Assembly (NCBI GenBank): GCA_020630895.1
Contig: JAHDII010000080.1
Coordinates: forward strand, 1 to 12,418
DNA length: 12,418 bases
Direction: 5' to 3'
DNA from: Saprospiraceae bacterium
Lineage (GTDB): Bacteria; Bacteroidota; Bacteroidia; Chitinophagales; Saprospiraceae
Position 1 is the first letter of the stretch. The number at the start of each line of letters is the position of its first letter. Under the pieces are notes generated by a model that was not told where the DNA came from, did not search any database, and saw nothing but the letters and a program-made list of their open reading frames with translations. Of the stretch, positions 1 through 6,731 are shown piece by piece. A program made the translations under genes and the position numbers.

Positions 1-43
1 TGTATATTTATTTTTTATTACTTTTAAAAAAGTATAAAAATCA

Positions 44-655
44 ATGAAAAAAATATCATTAAAAGATAAAATAGATTTTTTATTATTTGGATATTTTATC
101 AATTGGATATATCCTCAATATTATCGTCCTAAATATGGATATATAAAATATTATCGCCTTTTTTTTGAATTTTTTATTCCTCAAAAAATATTTAGACTCA
201 ATGGAAAAGTAAAATGGCCTGTTCATTTTACTTCAAAAGTAATTAATCCTCAAAATATTACTAAAGGAATTTTATGTGATCCAGGAGATAACATGAATAA
301 TTATATCCAAGCTAATAATGGAATTCATTTTGGGTCCAATATAGAAATAGGACCTAATGTTATAATTATTTCTTCTAATCATAATCTCAACAATCTAAGA
401 GAACAAATCAAAGCTAAACCTATTTATATAGGTAATCATGTATGGATTGGGGGAGGTAGTGTTATTTTACCTGAAGTTTCAATTGGTAATAATGTAATTA
501 TTGGAGCAGGTTCTGTAGTTACGAAAGATATTCCACCTAACTCTATAGCAGTAGGGAATCCATGTAAAGTCATTAAAGAAAAAGAACCTTATCAAGAAGA
601 TATTCATAAAATCATTTTTAATAAGAAAATACCTTCTAAATATTTAAAGTTATAA
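44..655 (+). CDS. Hexapeptide-repeat (left-handed beta-helix) acyltransferase, WbbJ/maltose acetyltransferase-like
   Basis: A 203-residue protein predicted to transfer an acetyl or other acyl group from a CoA donor, probably to a sugar. Residues about 93-178 carry hexapeptide repeats (IGPNVII, IGNHVWIGGGS, IGNNVIIGAGS). They end in the family's typical closing segment, DIPPNSIAVGNPCKVIK (162-178). His113 in SSNHNL sits where the catalytic His of this family lies. The N-terminal 60 residues are aromatic and basic (FLLFGYFINWIYPQYY) and may touch the membrane, but no clean transmembrane helix is seen. The ATG at 44 has an A-rich leader and no Shine-Dalgarno site. Such enzymes often act in O-antigen, capsule or exopolysaccharide synthesis; whether this gene ends such a cluster cannot be judged, because only 43 bases lie upstream. 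The fold is confident and the substrate unknown. Confidence 0.9.
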   Translation: MKKISLKDKIDFLLFGYFINWIYPQYYRPKYGYIKYYRLFFEFFIPQKIFRLNGKVKWPVHFTSKVINPQNITKGILCDPGDNMNNYIQANNGIHFGSNIEIGPNVIIISSNHNLNNLREQIKAKPIYIGNHVWIGGGSVILPEVSIGNNVIIGAGSVVTKDIPPNSIAVGNPCKVIKEKEPYQEDIHKIIFNKKIPSKYLKL

Positions 656-764
656 TTATTTAAAACATAAAAAATTGATTATCAAAATATTATAAGATTA
701 AAAATGTTAATATAGCGTTAAATACAGAACATTTTTATAACAATATTTCTTACTGGGGCGTTTA

Positions 765-772
765 TATTTTTG
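765..772 (+). promoter_or_regulatory. Candidate -7 element for the HtrA gene
   Basis: TATTTTTG is an exact match to the Bacteroidota housekeeping -7 consensus TAnnTTTG. It would start transcription near 778, giving a leader of about 50 bases before the ATG at 831. No TTTG-like -33 element is found 19-21 bases upstream, so the call rests on the -7 box alone. Confidence 0.35.
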
Positions 773-830
773 AAACACAGACCTAAACAAATTATTAATT
801 TATTTTAGAATCAAAATATCAAAACCAATA

Positions 831-1946
831 ATGAAAAATTTGTTTTCACTTATATTAGCAGGAATGATAGGGGGTGCAATAACTCTAGGAGGATTTCACC
901 TAGTTAATCCTAACTATCTTACTGATACTAATGATAGTGCTACACAATTCATTAATTCATCCTCTTCTCAAAGTAATGTTCCTTTTGATTTTAAATCGGC
1001 TGCTAAAAAATCAATGCCTGTTGTAGTTCATATTACTGCATCAGAAGATGAAAAAAAGGGCAACGATTCAAGAAACATGGATTCTTTCTTTGACTTTTTT
1101 GGAGGTGGTTTTGGTCCTCAAAAGGGAACAGGTTCAGGTGTGATATATTCTAAAGATGGGTATATTATTACGAATAACCATGTTATTGATTTTGCAGATA
1201 AAGTTGAGGTAACTCTTTATGATAATAGAACTTTTGAAGCTAAAGTTGTAGGAAAAGATAAAACAACAGATTTAGCGGTTATAAAAATAGAAGCAACAGA
1301 TTTACCTACATTAGAATTAGCCAATTCTGATATAGCTGAAGTAGGAGAATGGGTATTAGCTGTAGGAAATCCATTTGATTTAACATCAACAGTAACAGCA
1401 GGTATCATTAGTGCTAAAGGTAGAGATATTAATATTATCAGTGGTAAAAAATCTATTGAATCATTCATTCAAACAGATGCTGCTGTAAATCCAGGTAATT
1501 CTGGAGGAGCTTTAGTAGATGCTAAAGGAAGATTGTTAGGAATTAATTCTGCTATAGCTACTCAAACAGGTTCTTTTGCAGGATATTCATTTGCTATTCC
1601 AATCAATATTGTTACTAAAGTGGTAGATGACCTAATTCAATATGGAAAAACTCAAAGAGGTTTGATTGGAATTGATATTGAAACCTTAGATAGTGAACAA
1701 GCTAGCCAATTAGGTGTTAATATTAATCAAGGAGTTGTTGTTTTAGGGGTAATAGATGGTTCTGCTGGTCAATTTGCTGGAATTTTACCTTATGATATTA
1801 TTACCCAAGTGAATGGCAAACAAGTAAAAACAGCACCTGAATTACAAGAACTTGTAGGAAGAAAACGCCCTGGAGATACTGTACAACTTACCATTCTTAG
1901 AGATGGTAAAACAAAAAATATGTCTGTCCGCTTAAAAGCTGGATAG
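831..1946 (+). CDS. htrA: HtrA/Deg-family serine endoprotease, membrane-anchored, single PDZ domain
   Basis: A 371-residue S1C-family protease expected to degrade or process misfolded envelope proteins in the periplasm. A hydrophobic N-terminal segment (about residues 4-25) is a signal anchor or uncleaved signal peptide. A Ser/Asn-rich linker follows, then a glycine-rich loop (FFGGGFG, 89-95), then the trypsin-like domain. The catalytic triad is visible: His117 in TNNHVID, Asp147 in KTTDLAV and Ser224 in PGNSGGAL. One PDZ domain covers about 276-369 (from GLIGIDIE), and the chain ends right after it. Many Deg/Do proteins are 450-500 residues with two PDZ domains, so this shorter layout resembles DegS or single-PDZ HtrA. 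It looks monocistronic, with a -7 box upstream and a strong terminator downstream. Family assignment is sure; whether it is a general protease or a regulatory sensor is open. Confidence 0.95.
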   Translation: MKNLFSLILAGMIGGAITLGGFHLVNPNYLTDTNDSATQFINSSSSQSNVPFDFKSAAKKSMPVVVHITASEDEKKGNDSRNMDSFFDFFGGGFGPQKGTGSGVIYSKDGYIITNNHVIDFADKVEVTLYDNRTFEAKVVGKDKTTDLAVIKIEATDLPTLELANSDIAEVGEWVLAVGNPFDLTSTVTAGIISAKGRDINIISGKKSIESFIQTDAAVNPGNSGGALVDAKGRLLGINSAIATQTGSFAGYSFAIPINIVTKVVDDLIQYGKTQRGLIGIDIETLDSEQASQLGVNINQGVVVLGVIDGSAGQFAGILPYDIITQVNGKQVKTAPELQELVGRKRPGDTVQLTILRDGKTKNMSVRLKAG

Positions 1947-2002
1947 TAAAATATATAAGAACTTTTATCTTGTTTAAAGTTGGTTTTTCGTTTTGTTTTG
2001 AT

Positions 2003-2041
2003 GCGTCCGTCCCGCTAACGTGGGGCGGGCGTTTTTATTTT
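2003..2041 (+). terminator. GC-rich rho-independent terminator after the HtrA gene
   Basis: Arms CGTCCGTCCC (2004-2013) and GGGGCGGGCG (2022-2031) pair over 10 bases, two of them G-U. The loop is 8 bases and the T-rich tract TTTTTATTT follows at 2032-2040. It lies 57 bases after the stop of the HtrA gene. About 79% of 2003-2031 is G or C, which stands out sharply in this AT-rich DNA. Confidence 0.85.
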
Positions 2042-2131
2042 GATTAAATTATTCTATTATTGATTATATTTACACCTGTATCAAAATATATTATTACTAA
2101 CTGTGGTCTATGAATTATTTAACTATGGACT

Positions 2132-2842
2132 TTGTGGATACATCCACAACTTAAAAATATTAATTTGAAACAGGACATTATTAAATATTACGATCATCTC
2201 GCTCAAAAATACGATCAAGATAGATTTTCTAATTCTTATGGAAAATATATTCATCAACAAGAAAATAAAGTTTTAGAAAAATATTTGAATCCCAATGAGA
2301 TTGATAATAATTTAGATATTGCTTGTGGTACAGGAAGATTTTTACATTTTTCTCATTATGGCATTGATATAAGTCCTAATATGATTGAATATTCTACAAA
2401 AAAATTTCCTGAAAAAAATATTCAAATTAGCGATGCTGAAAATTTGCCTTTCGAAAATTCCTTTTTTAAAAATATAACTTCTTTTCATTTATTCATGCAT
2501 TTGGATATTCCTCAAATGAAAAATATTCTTCATGAAGCTCATCGAGTTTTACAAACGGATGGATATTTTATTTTTGACATTCCTTCTCAAAAAAGACGAA
2601 AATTAACAAGATATAAAACCAATCATTGGCATGGTGGAAATCAAATCGATGTAAAAACAATTTTAGAACTTTCAAAAAATAATTGGGAATTAATAAATTA
2701 TCATGGCATTGCTTTTTTTCCTATTCACAGAATTCCAAAAGCTATTAGAAAATATTGTATTACATTAGATAATTCTTTATCTAATTCATTCATAAAAGAA
2801 TATAGTTCACATTTAATTTTTATTTTAAAAAAAATTAAATAA
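2132..2842 (+). CDS. Class I SAM-dependent methyltransferase, substrate unknown
   Basis: A small methyltransferase with a Rossmann fold of the Methyltransf_11/25 type. Motif I is LDIACGTGR (61-69), which binds SAM. The acidic end of strand 2 is GIDIS (77-81). DAENLPFENSFF (101-112) supplies the adenine-side Asp101. HRVLQTDGYFIFDIP (137-151) is the usual beta4-beta5 region. There is no NPPY or DPPY motif, so it is not an N6-adenine DNA methyltransferase. No ATG opens the frame: a stop at 2120-2122 limits it, so the start is TTG at 2132 (236 residues) or TTG at 2165 (225 residues). The latter gives a common-looking start, MKQDIIKYYDHLAQKYD, and I cannot decide between them. The helicase-nuclease gene begins 24 bases after the stop, so the two are probably cotranscribed, but no functional tie is evident. 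UbiE/BioC-like enzymes share these motifs; the substrate cannot be read. Confidence 0.88.
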   Translation: MWIHPQLKNINLKQDIIKYYDHLAQKYDQDRFSNSYGKYIHQQENKVLEKYLNPNEIDNNLDIACGTGRFLHFSHYGIDISPNMIEYSTKKFPEKNIQISDAENLPFENSFFKNITSFHLFMHLDIPQMKNILHEAHRVLQTDGYFIFDIPSQKRRKLTRYKTNHWHGGNQIDVKTILELSKNNWELINYHGIAFFPIHRIPKAIRKYCITLDNSLSNSFIKEYSSHLIFILKKIK

Positions 2843-2866
2843 ACGATTATTTAAAAATTATAAGAA

Positions 2867-5800
2867 TTGAGCAAAAATACACGAGATCATTACGAACAAA
2901 TTTTTGAACAAGAATTAAAAAACTTAAATCCTAGTCAAGAAATTGCTGTAAAAAGTATTGCTGGACCTGTTTTAGTCATTGCTGGACCAGGAACAGGAAA
3001 AACGCATATTCTTTCCGCTCGTATTGGTAATATTTTAAAACAAACAGATGCTAAAGCTCATAATATTCTTTGCCTTACTTTTACAGATGCAGGGGTTCTA
3101 GCTATGCGTGAACGCTTACAAGAATTTATCGGACCAGAAGCTCATAAAATTCATATTTATACTTTTCATTCTTTTTGCAATACAATTATTCAAGATAATT
3201 TAGAACTATTTGGAAAATTTGAATTAGAATTAATTTCAGATTTAGAACGTGTTGAAATCATTCGAGAAATGATTGATGAATTACCAGAAAATAATATTCT
3301 AAAAAAAGGTCGTTGGGATATTTATTATTATGAAACACATTTAAAATCTTTATTCAAACAAATGAAAGCAGAAAGTTGGTCTGCTAGTTTTATTGAAAAA
3401 AATATAGAATCTTTTTTAAAAAGTATTCCTTCTAAAGAAGAATTTATTTATAAAAAAAATTCTCGTCATGGAAAAAAAGGAGAATTAAAAAAAGCTAAAG
3501 TTGAAAAAATAAATGAGCAATTAGAAAAATTAAAATCTGCTGCAAATCTATTTCCTATTTATAATGAAAAAATGAAAGAACGGGGAAGGTATGATTATGA
3601 AGATATGATTTTATGGGTATTGGATGAATTTAAAAATAATGAAGCTTTATTAAGAAATTATCAAGAACAATATTTATATTTTTTGGTAGATGAATATCAA
3701 GATACAAATGGAAGTCAAAATAAAATTTTAAAAACTTTATTAGGATATTGGAAACAACCTAATGTTTTTGTTGTAGGGGATGATGACCAATCTATTTTTG
3801 AATTTCAAGGAGCAAGATTAAAAAATATTATTGAATTTTATAATGATTATGAACCAGAAATTCAACTTGTTTTATTAAAAGATAATTACCGTTCTTCTCA
3901 ACATATTTTAGATGCTTCAAAAATTGTAATTGATCATAATCAAGAAAGAATTATTAAAAATATAAAAGGACTTGATAAAAATTTAATTGCAAAAAATAAA
4001 ATATTCGCTACCTCACATTTGCGTCCTAAAATATTAGAATATCCTAATAAAATGCACGAAGATGCAGCCATTGCTAATCATATAGAACGCTTATATAAAG
4101 AAGGATTTCCTCTAAATGAAGTGGCTGTAATTTATGCCAAACATAAACAAGCAAAAAATGTTATTTCTTTATTAGAAAGAAAAAGAATTCCTTATACAAC
4201 AAAACGGAGAGTTAATATTTTAGATTTACCTTTAATTGATAATCTAAGAACATTTTTAGAATATTTATACCTCGAATATAAAACACCCAATAGTGGTGAA
4301 GAACATTTATTTAAAATTCTTCATTTTAATTATTTAAAAATTCATGCATCTGATTTATCTCGATTAAGTACTTACATTGCTAAATATAGAAATGCAAAAA
4401 ATATTACTTGGCGAGAATTAATGGAAGATGAAGAAACTTTAAAAAAAATAAAATTTAAAGAACCTCATTTTATTCTTCAATTTTCTAATTTATTTAATGA
4501 ATTATTAATTGACTTTGGAAATCTAAGATGCCTTAATTTTTTAGAAAAATTAATAAATAAAAGCGGATTATTACATCATATTATTCATCATAAAGAACAA
4601 GCGTGGTTACTTCAAATTATTAGTACATTTTTTGATTTTGTAAAAAAAGAAACAGATAAAAATCCTAGACTTTCTGTAAAAAGATTATTAGATATTCTTC
4701 AAAATATGGATGATAATAAATTACCCATTGGCGTTAATAAAACGATTAGTGCAGAAAATGGAGTAAATTTAATTACAGCCCATGGAGCAAAAGGTTTAGA
4801 ATTTCAAATTGTTTTTATGATAGATTGTGGAAAAGATTGGGATTCTTCTAGCGGAGGAAATAGGTATCGTTTTTACTTGCCTGATACCATTACATTATCT
4901 AATGAAGAAAATGATGCTTTAGAATCAAGAAGAAGATTATTTTATGTTGCCATGACTCGGGCTAAAGAACAATTATATTTATCTTATGCTAAAAATGATA
5001 ATGCAGCAAAACCACTAGAACATTCTCAATTTTTAGATGAAATTTTAGAAGATAATTCCTTACAATTAGAAATAGAAAAAAGAGTTTTACCCGAAAAAGA
5101 AATTATTGATATTCAAGGATTATTATTAACAGAATTAGAAAAACCAAATATAAAAGCATTAGAAAAAAATACCATTGCTGAATTATTAGAAGGTTTTGTT
5201 TTAAGCGTTTCATCCATGAACCGTTATCAAGCGTGTCCTTTAAGTTTTTATTATGAATATGTTTTAAGAATTCCAAGTATTCCTAATGAAGCGGCAACTT
5301 ATGGAACAGCCATGCATAATGCACTAAAAAGGTTATTTGATAAAATGCTCATTCATCCCGAGCATGAATTTTTAAGCTCAACTGAATTAGTAACATTCTT
5401 TGAAAAAGAAATGAAACGACGACGACATTATTTTTCAAAAAAAGGATTCAGTCGAAGAATGAATATGGGGAAAAAGAATTTGCGTTTGTATTATCGTTCT
5501 CAAATTGACTCTTGGAATAAAAATGTAATTCCTGAAATGGATATTCGTAATGTAGAATATCAAGGAATACCCATAAAAGGAACTTTAGATAAAGTAATTA
5601 TCGAAAATGAACATCATGTAAAAATTGCAGATTACAAAACAGGAAGTTTAGATGATAAAAAAATGAAAGCTCCTACTGCAAAAGATATTTTAGGAGGTAT
5701 TTATTGGAGACAACTTTATTTTTATAAAATATTATTTGAAAATTATAAAGAAAATTCTCAAACCGTTTCTTCAGGAGAAATTTCTTATCTAGAAACAGAT

Positions 5801-6013
5801 AAAAAAAATAAATTTCCTATTAAATCATTAATATTTAATAATGATGATGAAAGACTTGTAGGCGAAATGATGGTAGAAAGTTTTAAAAATATTAAAAATC
5901 AAAACTTTTATGAGGGCTGTGGAAAAGATACTTGCAAGTGGTGCAATTTTGTAAAAAAGAATATTATGATAGATTCTTTTACTGATGAAGATGCAGGAGA
6001 TTTGGATGATTAA
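2867..6013 (+). CDS. UvrD/Rep-type superfamily 1A helicase fused to a C-terminal Fe-S PD-(D/E)XK nuclease
   Basis: A 1048-residue single-chain helicase-nuclease, likely acting in double-strand break or recombinational repair. Helicase motifs in order: Q motif LNPSQ (20-24), Walker A GPGTGKT (40-46), Ia TFTDAG (71-76), Ib YTFHSFC (98-104), Walker B VDEYQDT (274-280), III VVGDDDQSIFEFQGA (302-316), IV NYRS (340-343), V TAHGAKGLEF (637-646) and VI RRRLFYVAMTRAKEQL (688-703). From about 780 a RecB/AddB-like nuclease follows: SSMNRYQACP (782-791), GTAMH with His816, GTLDKV with Asp907, DYKTG with Asp922 and Lys924, and QLYFY with Gln949. Cys790, Cys1018, Cys1023 and Cys1026 match the four-cysteine iron-sulfur pattern of AddB-type nucleases. 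All key residues are present, so it should be active. The start is TTG at 2867: a stop lies two codons upstream and the next Met (residue 80) would remove the Walker A motif. The 24-base gap suggests an operon with the methyltransferase. Confidence 0.95.
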   Translation: MSKNTRDHYEQIFEQELKNLNPSQEIAVKSIAGPVLVIAGPGTGKTHILSARIGNILKQTDAKAHNILCLTFTDAGVLAMRERLQEFIGPEAHKIHIYTFHSFCNTIIQDNLELFGKFELELISDLERVEIIREMIDELPENNILKKGRWDIYYYETHLKSLFKQMKAESWSASFIEKNIESFLKSIPSKEEFIYKKNSRHGKKGELKKAKVEKINEQLEKLKSAANLFPIYNEKMKERGRYDYEDMILWVLDEFKNNEALLRNYQEQYLYFLVDEYQDTNGSQNKILKTLLGYWKQPNVFVVGDDDQSIFEFQGARLKNIIEFYNDYEPEIQLVLLKDNYRSSQHILDASKIVIDHNQERIIKNIKGLDKNLIAKNKIFATSHLRPKILEYPNKMHEDAAIANHIERLYKEGFPLNEVAVIYAKHKQAKNVISLLERKRIPYTTKRRVNILDLPLIDNLRTFLEYLYLEYKTPNSGEEHLFKILHFNYLKIHASDLSRLSTYIAKYRNAKNITWRELMEDEETLKKIKFKEPHFILQFSNLFNELLIDFGNLRCLNFLEKLINKSGLLHHIIHHKEQAWLLQIISTFFDFVKKETDKNPRLSVKRLLDILQNMDDNKLPIGVNKTISAENGVNLITAHGAKGLEFQIVFMIDCGKDWDSSSGGNRYRFYLPDTITLSNEENDALESRRRLFYVAMTRAKEQLYLSYAKNDNAAKPLEHSQFLDEILEDNSLQLEIEKRVLPEKEIIDIQGLLLTELEKPNIKALEKNTIAELLEGFVLSVSSMNRYQACPLSFYYEYVLRIPSIPNEAATYGTAMHNALKRLFDKMLIHPEHEFLSSTELVTFFEKEMKRRRHYFSKKGFSRRMNMGKKNLRLYYRSQIDSWNKNVIPEMDIRNVEYQGIPIKGTLDKVIIENEHHVKIADYKTGSLDDKKMKAPTAKDILGGIYWRQLYFYKILFENYKENSQTVSSGEISYLETDKKNKFPIKSLIFNNDDERLVGEMMVESFKNIKNQNFYEGCGKDTCKWCNFVKKNIMIDSFTDEDAGDLDD

Positions 6014-6014
6014 T

Positions 6015-6066
6015 AAAAAAAACCTCCTGTGATTCAAATATTACTAAATATCCAACACAGAAGGTT
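6015..6066 (-). terminator. Rho-independent terminator for the DUF4783 gene, shared by two convergent genes
   Basis: Arms at 6021-6031 (AACCTCCTGTG) and 6056-6066 (CACAGAAGGTT) pair at 10 of 11 positions around a 24-base AT-rich loop. Read on the minus strand, the stem is followed by a run of eight T (the A-run at 6015-6022), good for ending the DUF4783 transcript. Read on the plus strand it is followed only by a loose T-rich stretch, so it may serve the helicase gene less efficiently. Confidence 0.7.
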
Positions 6067-6091
6067 CTATTAAGTTTATTTTAGTTTTCTA

Positions 6092-6472
6092 TTACTCCTC
6101 TATTCGAAGTTCCTGAATTTTGTATTGACCATCAATTTCTTTAAGGTAAATATAAATTCTATACGTTTCTGTCCCTGCAGATAAATCCCCAATTACATAA
6201 TGAGAATCTTCTCCCTTAGAGGTTCCTTTATGAACTTGACTAAAAGATTTGGCGGTATGCGATTTAAAAAATTCTGCTACTAAATTTTTAGCATCATCTT
6301 TATCATACACATCTTCTTCATCTAAAAGGGCAAGTTCTACTTCCTCATCAAAAAAGGAAGCTAATGATTCTGCATCTCCTGAACGTAATGCTGTAGTAAT
6401 TCCTGTTAAGTCAGGCAACTCATTAATTGTAGGAGAAACAACCATTAATAAACAAAAAATTAGGCTTTTCAT
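6092..6472 (-). CDS. DUF4783 family protein, small exported NTF2-like protein
   Basis: A 126-residue protein that I place in DUF4783, a family found mainly in Bacteroidota with no known biochemical role. A short hydrophobic N-terminus (residues 1-16, LIFCLLMVV) looks like a signal peptide. The rest is acidic. Its layout is that of a small NTF2-like cone: helices (DLTGITTALRSGDAESLASFF), a strand pair around VELALLDEEDVYDK, a helix (AKNLVAEFFKSH), then beta strands SFSQVHKG, HYVIGDLSAG, YRIYIYLKEI and YKIQELRIEE. The single N-terminal Cys7 lies inside the hydrophobic stretch and does not form a lipobox. It faces the helicase gene and is transcribed alone. A typical Bacteroidota promoter is not evident upstream. 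Family placement is from recognition of sequence style and is fairly confident; function is unknown. Confidence 0.85.
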   Translation of the reverse strand: MKSLIFCLLMVVSPTINELPDLTGITTALRSGDAESLASFFDEEVELALLDEEDVYDKDDAKNLVAEFFKSHTAKSFSQVHKGTSKGEDSHYVIGDLSAGTETYRIYIYLKEIDGQYKIQELRIEE

Positions 6473-6589
6473 GATAATCCAATTTTTAATTATATATCTA
6501 ATTTAATACATATCTTTATGATAATCAAATATTTTAGATACGTTAACTTTTTATTATAAGTAAATGTGAGCCTATAAATGTATTATTTT

Positions 6590-6616
6590 GTTACACCTTT
6601 GTAACGCAATTTTTTT
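6590..6616 (+). other. Small stem-loop with T-run in the gap upstream of gpmI
   Basis: GTTACA (6590-6595) and TGTAAC (6600-6605) are perfect inverted arms around CCTT, and seven T follow at 6610-6616. The form is terminator-like, but no plus-strand gene precedes it. It lies about 80 bases upstream of the gpmI -33 box. It could be a regulator-binding dyad, the end of a short untranslated RNA, or chance. Confidence 0.3.
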
Positions 6617-6669
6617 AAAAAGTTTCACTTTTTTTTAATTTATTAACTCACTTTAGCTTTGGTTTAACG

Positions 6670-6700
6670 TTTGTTTTCGATAAGATAGTGTGTACTTTTG
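6670..6700 (+). promoter_or_regulatory. gpmI promoter of Bacteroidota type
   Basis: TTTG at 6670-6673 and TACTTTTG at 6693-6700 match the Bacteroidota primary sigma consensus TTTG / TAnnTTTG exactly, with the optimal 19-base spacer. Transcription should start near 6706, giving a leader of about 25 bases to the ATG at 6732. The leader is A-rich (AAATAAAAATAC) without a Shine-Dalgarno site, as usual in this phylum. Confidence 0.85.
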
Positions 6701-6731
6701 CAACAAATTGGAATCATCCAAATAAAAATAC

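Noticed and set aside
1217..1468. Minus-strand open frame of 83 codons inside the HtrA gene
   Set aside because: It lies wholly opposite the conserved protease domain and its translation has no recognisable features.
2110..2154. Short ATG frame of 14 codons before the methyltransferase
   Set aside because: Too short and featureless to call. It is noted only because it overlaps the uncertain methyltransferase start.
2132..6013. Methyltransferase plus helicase-nuclease as a restriction or phage-defence system
   Set aside because: The methyltransferase has small-molecule-type motifs and no DNA methyltransferase NPPY/DPPY or PCQ motif. The helicase-nuclease looks like a repair enzyme, and no other defence or mobile genes are nearby.
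5828..6037. Minus-strand open frame of 69 codons across the end of the helicase gene
   Set aside because: It is antisense to the conserved Fe-S nuclease end and spans the terminator hairpin.
6249..6506. Plus-strand open frame of 85 codons opposite the DUF4783 gene
   Set aside because: Its Ser/Lys-rich low-complexity translation is what antisense reading of acidic codons produces; the minus-strand gene has the coherent protein.
6526..6533. Minus-strand AATATTTG as a -7 box for the DUF4783 gene
   Set aside because: It misses the first T of the consensus and has no TTG element at the expected distance.
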